From NCBI GenBank assembly GCA_003864495.1, contig ML133454.1, positions 1,149,149 through 1,213,148 on the forward strand: DNA of 64,000 bases, in the 5' to 3' direction. This document shows positions 37,234-49,100 of this stretch, in pieces (positions within the stretch are counted from its first letter, which is position 1; every line of letters starts with the position of its first letter). A model generated the notes under the pieces. That model had not been told where the DNA came from, made no database searches, and saw only the letters and a list, made by a program, of their open reading frames with translations. This stretch comes from Nemopilema nomurai. Taxonomy: Eukaryota; Cnidaria; Scyphozoa; Rhizostomeae; Rhizostomatidae. The translations under genes and the position numbers were made by a program.

Positions 37234-40112
37234 ATGGCGCGGATTACCTTGAGGTCGGCCAACATTGTGAATGGGATTCTGGTATTCATTTCTTACCTCG
37301 TTCTGGGCAGTAAGGCACACCAACTAACTGGAAACGAGGCCTGCGCTGCAATGGCTGCAAGTGAGTGTCTGCCGTTATTGCTTTCCGCTTTACTCAGTAT
37401 GTCTTCATTCAGAATGCCTATGAATGATTTTATATTTTCACTTGTGAGGTAAGCAGAGCAACATGCAAATCACTAAAATTGAATGAAAACTTTTTTACAG
37501 ATGCATTTCATATGGACGATCAAACTCTTAAAGCAATTATAAGCATCATACAGGATATCAAAGATGAGCTCAAGTATCAGGTTTGATTGAATTTTTCTTT
37601 GCAACCTGCCTTCACCTTTTACAATGATATGGTTTTTTCCATTGCCATTTCCATGGCTAATTCCATTACTATTTCTGTTGCTATTTTACTTTCAGTCTAC
37701 CTGTTGTAGTTGTCTATAACTAATACATTTTTATTACATGGCCAATATTCCGAGTTTTTGAATATCTTTTTATTCAATTTAATTGGATAACAATACCTTG
37801 ACTACATCTTCTGCGTGATAATCAAAAATTGTATCAGGCACTATTATCACGTCTCACGTTATTGTAGGCCCCTTTTTACCATTACAATGAATTGTAGGCA
37901 ATTGTTGCATTCTAAATACATTGTTCCCTTTGGCGAAGCAAAGCTAAATTAAGGTTCTCGCTTAGCTTTCTCATATCCATAATTTCATTACCTGGGCTTT
38001 AGGAGAGATCTCACGGCTTCTTTGCTCTACCAGTAAAACAACCGCAAAGATTTCACAACTTGATAGCCACGGCCTAAATTCTGAGCGATATCAATGGTGA
38101 ATCGACTATTTAATTAGAACAATCTTCAAAGAAGCCGATGAAAGTTATGTCAACTCAATATAGGTAGCATTTCTCTTCGTTTTGAGCCGTATGGAATGTT
38201 TATGATCACATCACTCCATGTTATCACTCCAATCCAAGCTATGTTCTAATGATGCAGAATCAGGATGAGAGTGCATTGCAGGTTGGAGCACTGATTCATG
38301 AACCCTTTCATTGTTTTATAAATGTTTGTCTAATACTCTTTAGGCTAAATACGTAGAAAGCATGACAAATATTAACTTCTTGGGTCAAAACTCGAGTCCT
38401 GCTTTCAAACAGTATCTCCTCGTCAACCATCAGAACAAAGAGAGGATTCTATTCTGATGTATCACTAAAATCGTGCACCCCATTTATCTGATGCTGGGAG
38501 ATATCTAGCTGCCCTTTCTATTCTTCTTTACCCCTTCCATACCCACCCCCTCTTCCTCTTCCAAACCACCACCACCACTGTGCACTGCCACAAGCCGCAG
38601 CTCAATGTTTTTCTTTTTTACGGAATGAATCTGAGGAATGGATAACATGACTGTTTGCAATAATTCAATTTTTGGTTTTTGGTCTGTCCCTGTCAATTAA
38701 CCGTAGACTGTCCTAAGGACAAACTCAGAACACCTAAATTTGACAGAAAGGCAGAACGGACAGTGGGAACTTTTAATGATGTGCACATGACAGATTGCAG
38801 TTCCAAAAATTTCTGAAAATAGAAAGCAAGCCCTATATTGGTGAGCGAAAACCTGAAACAGGTATATCGCCGTTAAAAGTTTTGTTATTAACTTTTAGGC
38901 TTTTCATGCTTAGTTTCAGCAAAAACCGCAAATTTACCACATGACATTTACTTCCAAAGCATCCCCTTGGAAATGGGTCTGCAAAATCATCCAACCTGAC
39001 CTAGTCGCCCGGCTCATGCCCAGATTCAAGGGCAACAACAACCCAAGGTCTCCTATACAGGTCATAAAGGCGATACAAAGACAAGGGCTGACATACTAGT
39101 TATGAAGAGCGGCAATAAAGGGTTCCAGATTTGTTGGTGCAATGAAGTCTTTCCAGATTATTTAGAGTTTACATGGAAACGCCTTCTATGCTAATAATAA
39201 GGAGAAACTGAAGTAACAGGTTTCCAAATACTAGGTCGTGTGGACTTCTTGTTTTACCATTGGAGAATGTGAAAAGGTTCTCCACATTACACCAATGCCC
39301 TCTCTTTCTCTGTGTACAAGCCTGCACTGAGCTGATCTGACAGCAAATTGAAACGAACTCTTTCTGCCTATGTTTCATTGATATCTCAAGTACCAAAACA
39401 TTGTTACCTCTTTGAAATTCAAAGCATCTTTTGTTACTTTAGTATTTCAACTGTATGTAATCGTCTGAGTAAAATGTCACGGAAACTCGAAAAGAAAAGT
39501 AGCGATGTTCAATTTAATTCTTATTGTTGAAGGTGGATTTTCTAGATGCCATCTACTAAGATTATAAAATTGCCAAATCCTCTTACATTAATGTCATATT
39601 CTTAAAGGGATTAGCTACGTCGTTCTAAATGTTATTAGCTAATCATGGTTATTATACCTTTCGCAAATTCTAATTGTGTTTAATAACTGCAATCTTTTAA
39701 GACATCTCTCAGACTCACAGTTTATTTAGTGCAAAATTTTATTAGGACTAGGAGCTTCTTAAAATACCTTGCTTTAACTAGCTGTAATTGATGCAATTGA
39801 GGGATGATGAATTCCCTTGCTCACACGCAGTCAACCTCTGACTATAATGCGTGTATAGATTTTCGTTTTGGTGCCCTGTCAGATGTCTACGTTCAAAACT
39901 CATATCTTGAGCCCTATAAATGCAATTGTTTTCACTAATCCATGAATATCACTTTGAATTCATAAGTCTTCTAAGCCAACCCTCGATCCAGCCACCGTCT
40001 CTCTCGATGTAGTATCGTCAGCTATGGTATTCATTTTAATAAGCGCACGCGGTTTTTTTGTAGAAAAACGACATTAGAGCCATTAGGAAAATATTTGAGC
40101 AGTGTCCTATTT
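37234..40112 (+). CDS. Tsp: Thrombospondin exons 1-3: signal peptide and pentamerisation coiled coil
   Basis: Exon 1 (37234-37360) encodes [20 protein letters not shown] and continues hydrophobic to about residue 28 (GSKA), a typical signal peptide. Only about 20 residues separate it from the coiled coil. Exons 2 (37501-37580) and 3 (40064-40112) encode the helix, with core positions L52, I55, I59, I62, L66, Q69, I73, I76, F80 and C83 in strict 3-4 spacing, followed by the CPIC pair (C83, C86). In COMP and thrombospondins 3 and 4 this arrangement makes a parallel five-stranded bundle locked by interchain disulfides at CxxC. Q69 falls at the position of the COMP core glutamine that forms a chloride-binding ring. 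The exon 2/3 junction follows Q69 directly. Confidence 0.88.
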
Positions 40113-43100
40113 GTAAGTAATATCAATTTTTTCAAATCTAGCATTTTATTACGATACCTGCAAGACATTAATTGCCTTGTCAATTTTTATAGAACTGACT
40201 GTCTGAACCTATTGGACGTTGTGTGTAACCCTCTTCCCCAGAATGTAAAGATTTGGAGATGACTGGGATGATTTGGAGTTATGCTGAAACTTGACTTGCA
40301 GCAGTAGCGCAGTGCCTGAATATAACTCACGTGTCTTCAGCATATTAAGCTGAATATATTTCTGTATGATTTCCTGTTTAGGCCAAAGACAATTAGAAAA
40401 TCCATGTGCTTCAAAACCCTGCGCAGCCAATGTGACATGCACCCCAGCCCTAGAGAAGGAAAAAGGGTTCGAATGCGGGAGCTGCCCACCAGGGTACAAA
40501 GGGGATGGCATGCTTTGCGAGGACATTGACGAGGTTTGTCACAAATGACACATGATGATATCTCGTGATGACATCTGATAAAGCCCTGTCGACTTCAGAT
40601 TGTCAAATTATGGAAGATTGGGCTGTGGAAATTACGCCACTTTCGAATAATGAAGTCGTCTCTCTCTCGCGCGCAAAAACGATTAAAATAAGATATAAAC
40701 TGGCTTTATTGAAGCATGATTAATAAACATGGCAAAAAGCTAATGATATGATACTCAAGTGAATAGATAAGTGAATGAAGAATCGACTGTATAATATTCC
40801 CATACAACCCGATCAACTTTCAAATCTCTTTTCACAGTGCCAATTATCCCCCTGTTCACCACTGACAAAGTGCATCAATCTGAAACCTGGCTACGAGTGC
40901 AGCCCTTGTCCTGAGGGGTATGAAGGAAAAGCACTGCGCGGCGTTGGTATTGTCCACGCTGCCACTCACAGACAGGTACGACTGTTGTTGTTGTTGCTTT
41001 GTTGCCTCGTGTTAACGCAAGGCTAGCCTCCCATTGCCATGTCTGGATAGTAGAAATACTAGACGTTCGACGATGGGATGCTAAGGTGGGCGCCCTTGAA
41101 ATAACCGTGTTGACCCTTTTTATGCATTGTATTAGATTAAGTCTCATCTAGTCCCAGTCCCAGCTGCGTGCCAAGAGATAGACACTCAGGCCAGTGATCT
41201 TTTCATTTCAGGTGTGCAGTGACTATGACGAGTGCAAAAGCGCCGAAGTAAGCTGCCCGAAAGACCAAATGTGTGTTAATCGAAAGGTTTGTAAACGACA
41301 AGAACTCATAACATTGAACATCCAATCAGCAATTATATTGTGCAGCTACAAAAAAGCTTCGCGAGATTCTCTCCCAAGTAGATAGTCTCCTTTTGTCATT
41401 CTGCATCTTACGTCAGTCGTTGACAGTCACTTTCAATTAACCCCCCTCCCCCTTCAGCTACTTCAATCTTTATACTCACTAGTTCCCTATCTAAAGAAGG
41501 CATTTGCAATTATCTACTATCTTGTAAATGCGGCCGCTTAATATCTATTTTTCCACAGTATATAGGTCCACTGTGTACAGAGACAATGCAAATAGAACCA
41601 CTGTATACAGAGCCAATGTATATAAAGCCACTGCATATGTAGAGACACTGTATATCGATACACTGTATACAGAGCCCCTGGTAGTAGGTAATAGCTGAGG
41701 GTACCCCCGTGTAGTATAGAAATAAAGACAACCAACATGGGTATTTGTTGCAAAAGCTTCTCATTGCCATAGTTTGTACACAGAAATGACATTGCTGTTC
41801 TTTGCAGGGTGGATTTTCGTGCGAGTGCAACAAAGGCTTTAAGAAAGTGAAGGACGAGTGTGTTGATATCAATGAATGTGAGTCTGGAAAGTCGTTGTGT
41901 CCTGGCAACCGAATCTGTATTAACGAGCTGGTAAGATTTCCTACTGCTGGTACTTCATTTAAGCTCTTTCGCTGATTGTGCCAGTGGTTCAGTTAATACG
42001 ACCGTTAATAGGACACATTACATGTTAACTGGCAGTTCATAATCTTTTAAGAGGAGTCAGTGAGCTGATTCCCTTGAACCTGAGCAATAAAAAACCTAGA
42101 ATTCAGTGAAGACTAGTTATGATACTTTCAAGTTTTGTTGTTTATGAATTGATAAGCTCAGTATAGACTCTGCCAGCTTCTTCAATTCATTAAAGTCTAC
42201 CAAGGCATGTTTAGAGGAGCAAGGTCAGCAGTGGAGGAGACATGAAATTAATTATAATTATGATCAAGGTGATTCAAGGTTTGTGACCCACTGTCTGTAA
42301 AATCTTGAACTAGGCCTAGTGATTTTGCTTAAAATTAGAAATAGGCCTTTGAAGCATGAAATCGCATAAATCTTGTTCTGCATGTCTACTGGCTATTTCA
42401 TAGGGAGGATACAAATGTGGATGAGGGTTTCAGGGATGATCCAGAGAAGGGCTGTGTCGACGTTGACGAATGCACCGAGCGAGAGGAGATCTGTAACCCG
42501 ACCACCTTCTGTGTCAACACCATTGTAAGTAGATGCCTTTCTGCTAGTGACAGTCTTGTCTCACTCGAGAATGTCTGAACCACGGATCTAAACTTTGTCT
42601 AAACTTTTAATCAGATTACTGGCAATGCTTGTCCTTCGCTGGCTCAATAAAAATGCATAATCTTCATGATAACATTTGGCAAGTTCGGTCAGAAAATGAG
42701 CAAAGACTCATTAATTTATGAAATATAGGAAAACAAATTTTCTGGTCCTGACAAATCGAGCTGCAAATACTAAAGGCAGCTCTTTGCAGCTGATAAGATT
42801 GCGGCGTAGAGTTTCAAAAAACGCTTTTTAAAATACAAGATAAGAGATTTAGTCATCCTAAACAGCATGAAATCAAACCTTGATAATCAACTGAACTTAA
42901 GTTTATTTCAAGCACGTGGCAACATGATGCTGCTTTATACAACTGTTGCCTAATTATCGACCAATGTGTACTTCAAGTGCAGTTATCCAAGCAAGTCGCC
43001 CATGCATATTTTTTGTAGTAAGAAAATTGATTAAGTCAATCAAAGGAAACCTTGAAGGATATTGGAAGGGGGCAACTAAAACCGAGATAAATATGAAAAA

Positions 43101-46100
43101 ACCGAAATATTTTACTGTCTCGGAGCCTACGCGAAATGTAATAATTATCTTCGAGGCCATCCATTATTGTCACTGAGTAAAACGACTCGTGACCTATTTT
43201 GAATGCACTAAACATCATCGCTTGACCAACAAAGTATGAATCTATTGCCTAATTGAACAAAATACTTTATCGATTTGCGGGACGGTTTTCTCAATAGGCA
43301 ATTAATAATTTATTCCCTTTAAATAATTTATTGTTCGATTAGATTCCCTTTCAGGTCAGACCTATTTAGGTACATAAGGTTTTCACTTTGTACAAATTAA
43401 TGTATTATTGGGTTCTGCTTTATCGTTGTGATCATCTCCCATTCATATCTCAATCCTTTCGATGTTGACAACTGATTGGAATACACTGCAACCTTTGTAT
43501 GCACACAGAAATTTTCCCCTTTAACGCTGAAATGATTCACGTAAAGTTGAACGCATTCAAGTTCCTCGAAATACTCTTTAGATACAGGCCTGTAATATTC
43601 AACTTCTAGAGCAAAAGTCAATGATTTTTATATTTCGGGAAGAGGTAGTCTAACAATTTATACTAAAAGTAGCTACACGATATTGTCGCGTTACACCCTC
43701 ACGTTAAAATTTCTATTACATCAAGTCCGGTTATTCTAAAAGTTACCTTGATTGTGACTCGTACCGTTCGTAGATCCCTAAAAACCTGAAAACAATCTCA
43801 CCCATATTCTGCCGCTTTGTGGACTAATCTTAAGGGGTTTTGAAGGTAATAATACAACTTAACGACTCCGACCCTTGATAGAAATAGTAACAGTTTGAAA
43901 CTCTTTAGCATGGACACTCTCAAGGCATCAGCGACAGCTAAAGCAGTGTTAGGGTCAAGAGGATTCTTAATTCGCCCGTCAGCTTCCTCTGACAATAATG
44001 ACAGCTTTATGTGAGATAATACTCACCCATTCAAATATTAATATTTTGCTGGGGAAATTTCTGCGGCAATTGACTAGACACTTCTAGCCGCATTTCTAAA
44101 TGACGTCTATTCTACTAGACTCGATGTTAATAACGGAATGTTCTCCTTGAAAGATCTCGAGGAACATGGATCAATCAATTATTCGACTAGCTTTTTCTAG
44201 TGACAATGGAGCCCAAGGGTGTCTGCAAATTGACAAAAAATGCCGATATGTTCCACACTTTGTCACAAGCCTGGTACAGTAGCAACGGCCAGCTATCAAT
44301 GAGCATGGCTAATTAAGTGTTTGATTAAGAAATGTCTAATTAATAAATTGTTTAATAATTAAGGTGATAATTGGTTAGCCTTGGTAAAGTCGTTTGATCT
44401 GTGAATAGATAGGCATTAGGTCATCTTCATTTCAGCTTCTGAACCTCGTTTGTGTCTGCCTCTGTTCCAGGGTGGGTACAACTGCACATGCATGGAGGGG
44501 TTCACTAAAAACGCAAGTGGCCACTGTCGTGACGTCGATGAATGCGAAGTAGGCAAGCACAAATGCCCGGCTGGCACGAAATGCATAAACACAGTTGTAA
44601 GTAAACCTGCTCTGATTCACTCTGTTCTAATGAAGACATTCTATCGATCGAGCGTATCATGTGGAAATGATATCTAGTCTAAACAACTAGAAGTGATCTT
44701 GTCGTTGCCATTTTAAAGATAATTTGTATCTAGACAGCCAGCCACAACCCATAAAGATGAAACGACCAGTCTAAATGAATGCACATGGCAACAGTGGCAG
44801 TCATCAAACATTCTGAGGCTCTTTCTACACATGCTACTCAGCCCCACATACATCCCAATTTCTTTCTTTCTTAAACAAATAAATTCATCTATAAGTCTAC
44901 GTACTCATTTATGATCAAAAAGCCATTTTCTCTGTGCCATGAGAAAGCAAACTTCAGTGATGTTTTCAACCGTCTTCTATTCTTCCTCTGTCTACAAAAT
45001 CTGCTGGCTAAAACCTTACAGCTAATAATCTTATGGTCCAAAGTAGAAGTTCTATGGCATTGCTGTATGTAATGAGCAGTATTTTTCTGCAGGCAAACTA
45101 CACCTGCTCATGCCCTGAGGGATTCAAAGGAGCTGAGCTGGGCAACTGCACGGACATAGACGAATGCGACAACCAGGCCTTCACGTGTCCACACGGTGGC
45201 CGTTGTGTCAACACTGAGGTATGCCCGTGGCTCATATCACACCCACAGCATTTCTATTAGTCAATTGAGCTCTACCGAGCCTAAATACCATGCTTGTGAA
45301 GAAACAAGATTAGCGGTTGAAGTAAAACCACTTTGAAACCAATTTAAGAAACGTTCTTTCTTAATAGGTGAATGTACAAGTGTTTCATTTATGGCGTTTC
45401 TTAGACATTTCTGTCGACTTCAAAACAGGCTTTCTCTTACTTCATATCCAAGTTTGAACGTTTTTCTGCTTTGATTTAGGGAAGCTTCAGATGTGACTGT
45501 GCAAAGGGATTTAAAAACGACGAGAAGGGAGATTGCAAAGACGAAGATGAGTGTAAAACTGGGAAATATTTCTGTCCAAAGGGAACAAGATGCATCAACA
45601 CATTGGTAAAACATTTTTCAAAGTACTATTCTCGATGGCGTGAACTTACCTTACTTACAAGAAGTATCTGAAGTCATCATCTTTCTCCGGCATTTTCTGA
45701 AAAAAATTTTTGTTACATAATTGGTATTTCACTGTCCTTTACCTTTCAAGACAACTGATGTATTAAAGGTCAACCTCTTTAAAGAGGCAATCCTGACTTT
45801 CTGTCAGCTGTTTTGTTTTCTTCATAGGGAAGTTTCCAATGCTCTTGTCAGAAGGGCTATAAAGAAGACGAATTTGGCCAATGTGTTGATCGGGATGAAT
45901 GCAATGCCAATATCACACTTTGTCCCCCTGGCAGCGTCTGCAGGAATACGCCGGTGAGGTTCGGGCTTCAGTCAACCTCTTCTGCTAGACTGCATTACTG
46001 AATTTGGGGGAGGGGGGGTAGGGTATTTAACATACAGAGCTCTCTCTCTATGTTAAGCTATTGGTATGTACTGCTGTCCTATGGGTTTCCCCTTTTGCTT

Positions 46101-49100
46101 TTTTCAACTTCTCTTTTTCCTTTACATTGACATAACCTTCTTCATGAAGAAGTCGATTAATTGTGTAGAAGTAGAAGTAGTAGTAGAAGAACAGTTATGA
46201 ATCTACATGGGTAAACTCTCACTAGTTGATGCAGAGATTCAAGATCGACGTCCCATAGGCTCCCTTTCGAAATCACAAGTTAACCCTGTTCAAAATTTGC
46301 TCTTTCTAGGCTTAGTAGCCCTTTACATTAGGAGCATTGTTACCCATAACACAAAAGGACCAGTAGATTTTTGGCCCATTTGCCCGCTTCTTTCAAATGC
46401 TTTTTCTCTTCGCATAAGTGACAAAGTGCCAACAAAAACGAACCAGCGGCTTAATTTTCAACAAGGGTGTAATATATACAGCGCCTATAGCCCTCAAACT
46501 GTAAACCGCATTGCACTCCTCTTCTCCCAAGAAGGCATCGAAATGGGCAAACTTCTACCAGGAAACTTTTATTCACCCTTATTTCACAGTAACATTGACT
46601 TTAGTTTCCAACCAAAACTTTAATAGCCTTTTTAGACTATATTTCATTGCTATCTGTACTTTTAAATGCCTTTTCTTCACATAGATGTCACCAAGCATCT
46701 ACATTATATTATTTCTCCAATTTCTAATCTTTAATCTCTTATACCATTTCGTTTATTATCTCTCTAATGTTTTTAGGGTAGCTACAAATGTGGTTGTCCT
46801 GAGGGGTATGCTGGAGAGGATTTCAGCAAGTGCAGTGACATAGACGAGTGCGTGACCGGCAATTTCAAGTGCCCACCTGGAACATCTTGCATAAATACTG
46901 TGGTACGTTGATTGCCGATTAAAACGAATGTCTACTTATCCGGCTTCATCTAGCATGCGACAGAGTCCTAGACCTCTCCACCAGGCCGTCAATCACAAAG
47001 GCAACTATTGGTTGTTGTTGTTCTGCAACGGTTTCAACTATCAAAAGTCACATTTAGTTGCATCGTGAAACATGATACCTATAGCGTTCGATAAACACGC
47101 AATATCTAAAGGCAAAATAAATCAAAAGAGTGTGTTGCTTATAGTTAGATACCCAACAGTTCTTGGAACAAATAAACTTGAATGCTTTATAATGATTCAG
47201 CATTTCACGGGGAAGCAAAAATCTAGCCTCGTTTGTAAAACCTTAATTCTTGCAACGCTCTATTGACCAAAATAGCACAACCAAATAAACGCTAAATTCA
47301 TTGCTATCTAGGGATCCTACAAATGTTCCTGTCCATTCGGATACAGAGGACCAGAAGTGGGAAAGTGTCGATTTGTAGGGGTTTGCGAAGAGAAGAAAAA
47401 GAAAGGCGAGGCATTATGCGGACCGGACGCAGAGTGCATTTCGAGGAGCAAGGATAAGAACTATGATTGCCAGGTATGAACACCCAAAGTTTGAGACTGG
47501 GCCTTTGTTCAAAGAAACTTCTCTTGTATCCTAATTTATCAGTTTATTTGTCATCACATAAGCATTTGCAGAATTAGAGAAAAACTTACTAAAAATGGTA
47601 ATTGACCGACTGGGAAGGCAAAACTTTTCGATCTATGACATAATCGGCTATCGTTATATTCTAAGGCCCCATTTTACGATTCTACGATTGTCATGATAAC
47701 TCTTTTTCTCCATTAGTGCAAACCAGGATTTGCTGGGAATGGTTTCCACTGCGGGGACGATTCCGACTCGGACGGTGTACCTGACAAAGCGTTGCCCTGC
47801 GGAGGATATAGGTGCAAAGCGGTAATATTAAACAATCATTTCCACTGCCTTGTTTTTCATTTCATTCTACCATTCAAAGATTTATGTGGAGAAAGATTCC
47901 ATTCCAAAGCGTCGTGTTCTTTGAATTTTTGCCGATACTTTTATAGATATCGGAAATGTGATAAGATAAATAGAAGAGGATTAATCGTTGTCATATATTC
48001 TTAACACAAAAACTTTTTCAGTTTTTCCTTCTGTCTTTATCTCTACAAATTTTGCTTCTGGTCCCATTTAACATCTAATGCTATCTAGACCAGCCTTCTG
48101 AATGCTTTGAGCCTACTTAAGAACACTTTTAAATGTTGCTAGCGCTAACTGTGGCTCTTAAGTAAAATACGTAAAGGGAAATCAAATTGAATAGATCCAA
48201 ATGACGAATAGCGAAGAATTCTAATCCAAGTGTTTTGATTTGATCAAATAGGATAACTGTCCCTTCGTCCCGAATGGCGACCAAAAGGACTACGATAAAG
48301 ATGGCAAAGGTGACTTATGCGATCGCGACGCTGATGGAGATGGAGTAGATGATGAGCGGGTATGACCTCTGCGAAGGGATTTGTGGGGACTTGTTGATCT
48401 AAGTTGACAACTTAAACTCAGCTTTAAAGCTTTAAGCGCGATTTCACGACATCTAGCTCAAAATGAATAGAGCAGGAATATGAATATTAGCTTTGGTGTA
48501 TATCCTTTTCCATAACTGTGGCTTGAGCCATTTGCACTTGAGGCCTCACAGTGCAAATAAGACTGATGTTATTTTGGCACAGTATAAGGTCCACGTATGT
48601 TTATCCATTTGCCTGGTACATATTCCTTGTTGCTTTTTATATGATTGTTAACAATGCAGTGTGCAGGGGGTAATTGAGAGACAAATCTGTCTTAGTGGTA
48701 TACTGAATTGTTCAAGCTATCCATTGAAATCGCAGAGCACTTGGATATAAAGAGAATCCCAGTTCTAAACTCAATCTCCTTGCCAAAAGAATCTCTCCCC
48801 TTAGTGCTATTCGGATAGCATTTATACATTCAAGATATATCTCTACAGATGCATTCGTCTTGTACATGCATGTTTCCAGTTTCTTATTGTCACACTGTTT
48901 GTTTCTAAGGACAACTGTCCGCTGACCCAAAACCCCCGGCAAAGCGACCAGGATGGAGATGGCTATGGAGATAGGTGCGACAACTGTCCGCTTATTCACA
49001 ACAAACATCAGCTGGATGCAGATTTGGACGGCACTGGCGATCTTTGCGACTCCGATGCCGACAATGATGGTACGCTTTCCTTGTTTTGCTCTAACTTTTC

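Noticed and set aside
41510..41908. 132-codon minus-strand frame in the thrombospondin gene
   Set aside because: It consists of the 15-bp minisatellite read in one frame plus the antisense of exon 7.
42426..42524. Use of an alternative acceptor (TGAG at 42425) to rescue exon 8
   Set aside because: It restores frame but removes two needed EGF cysteines and lacks a polypyrimidine tract directly before it; a small deletion explains the exon length better.
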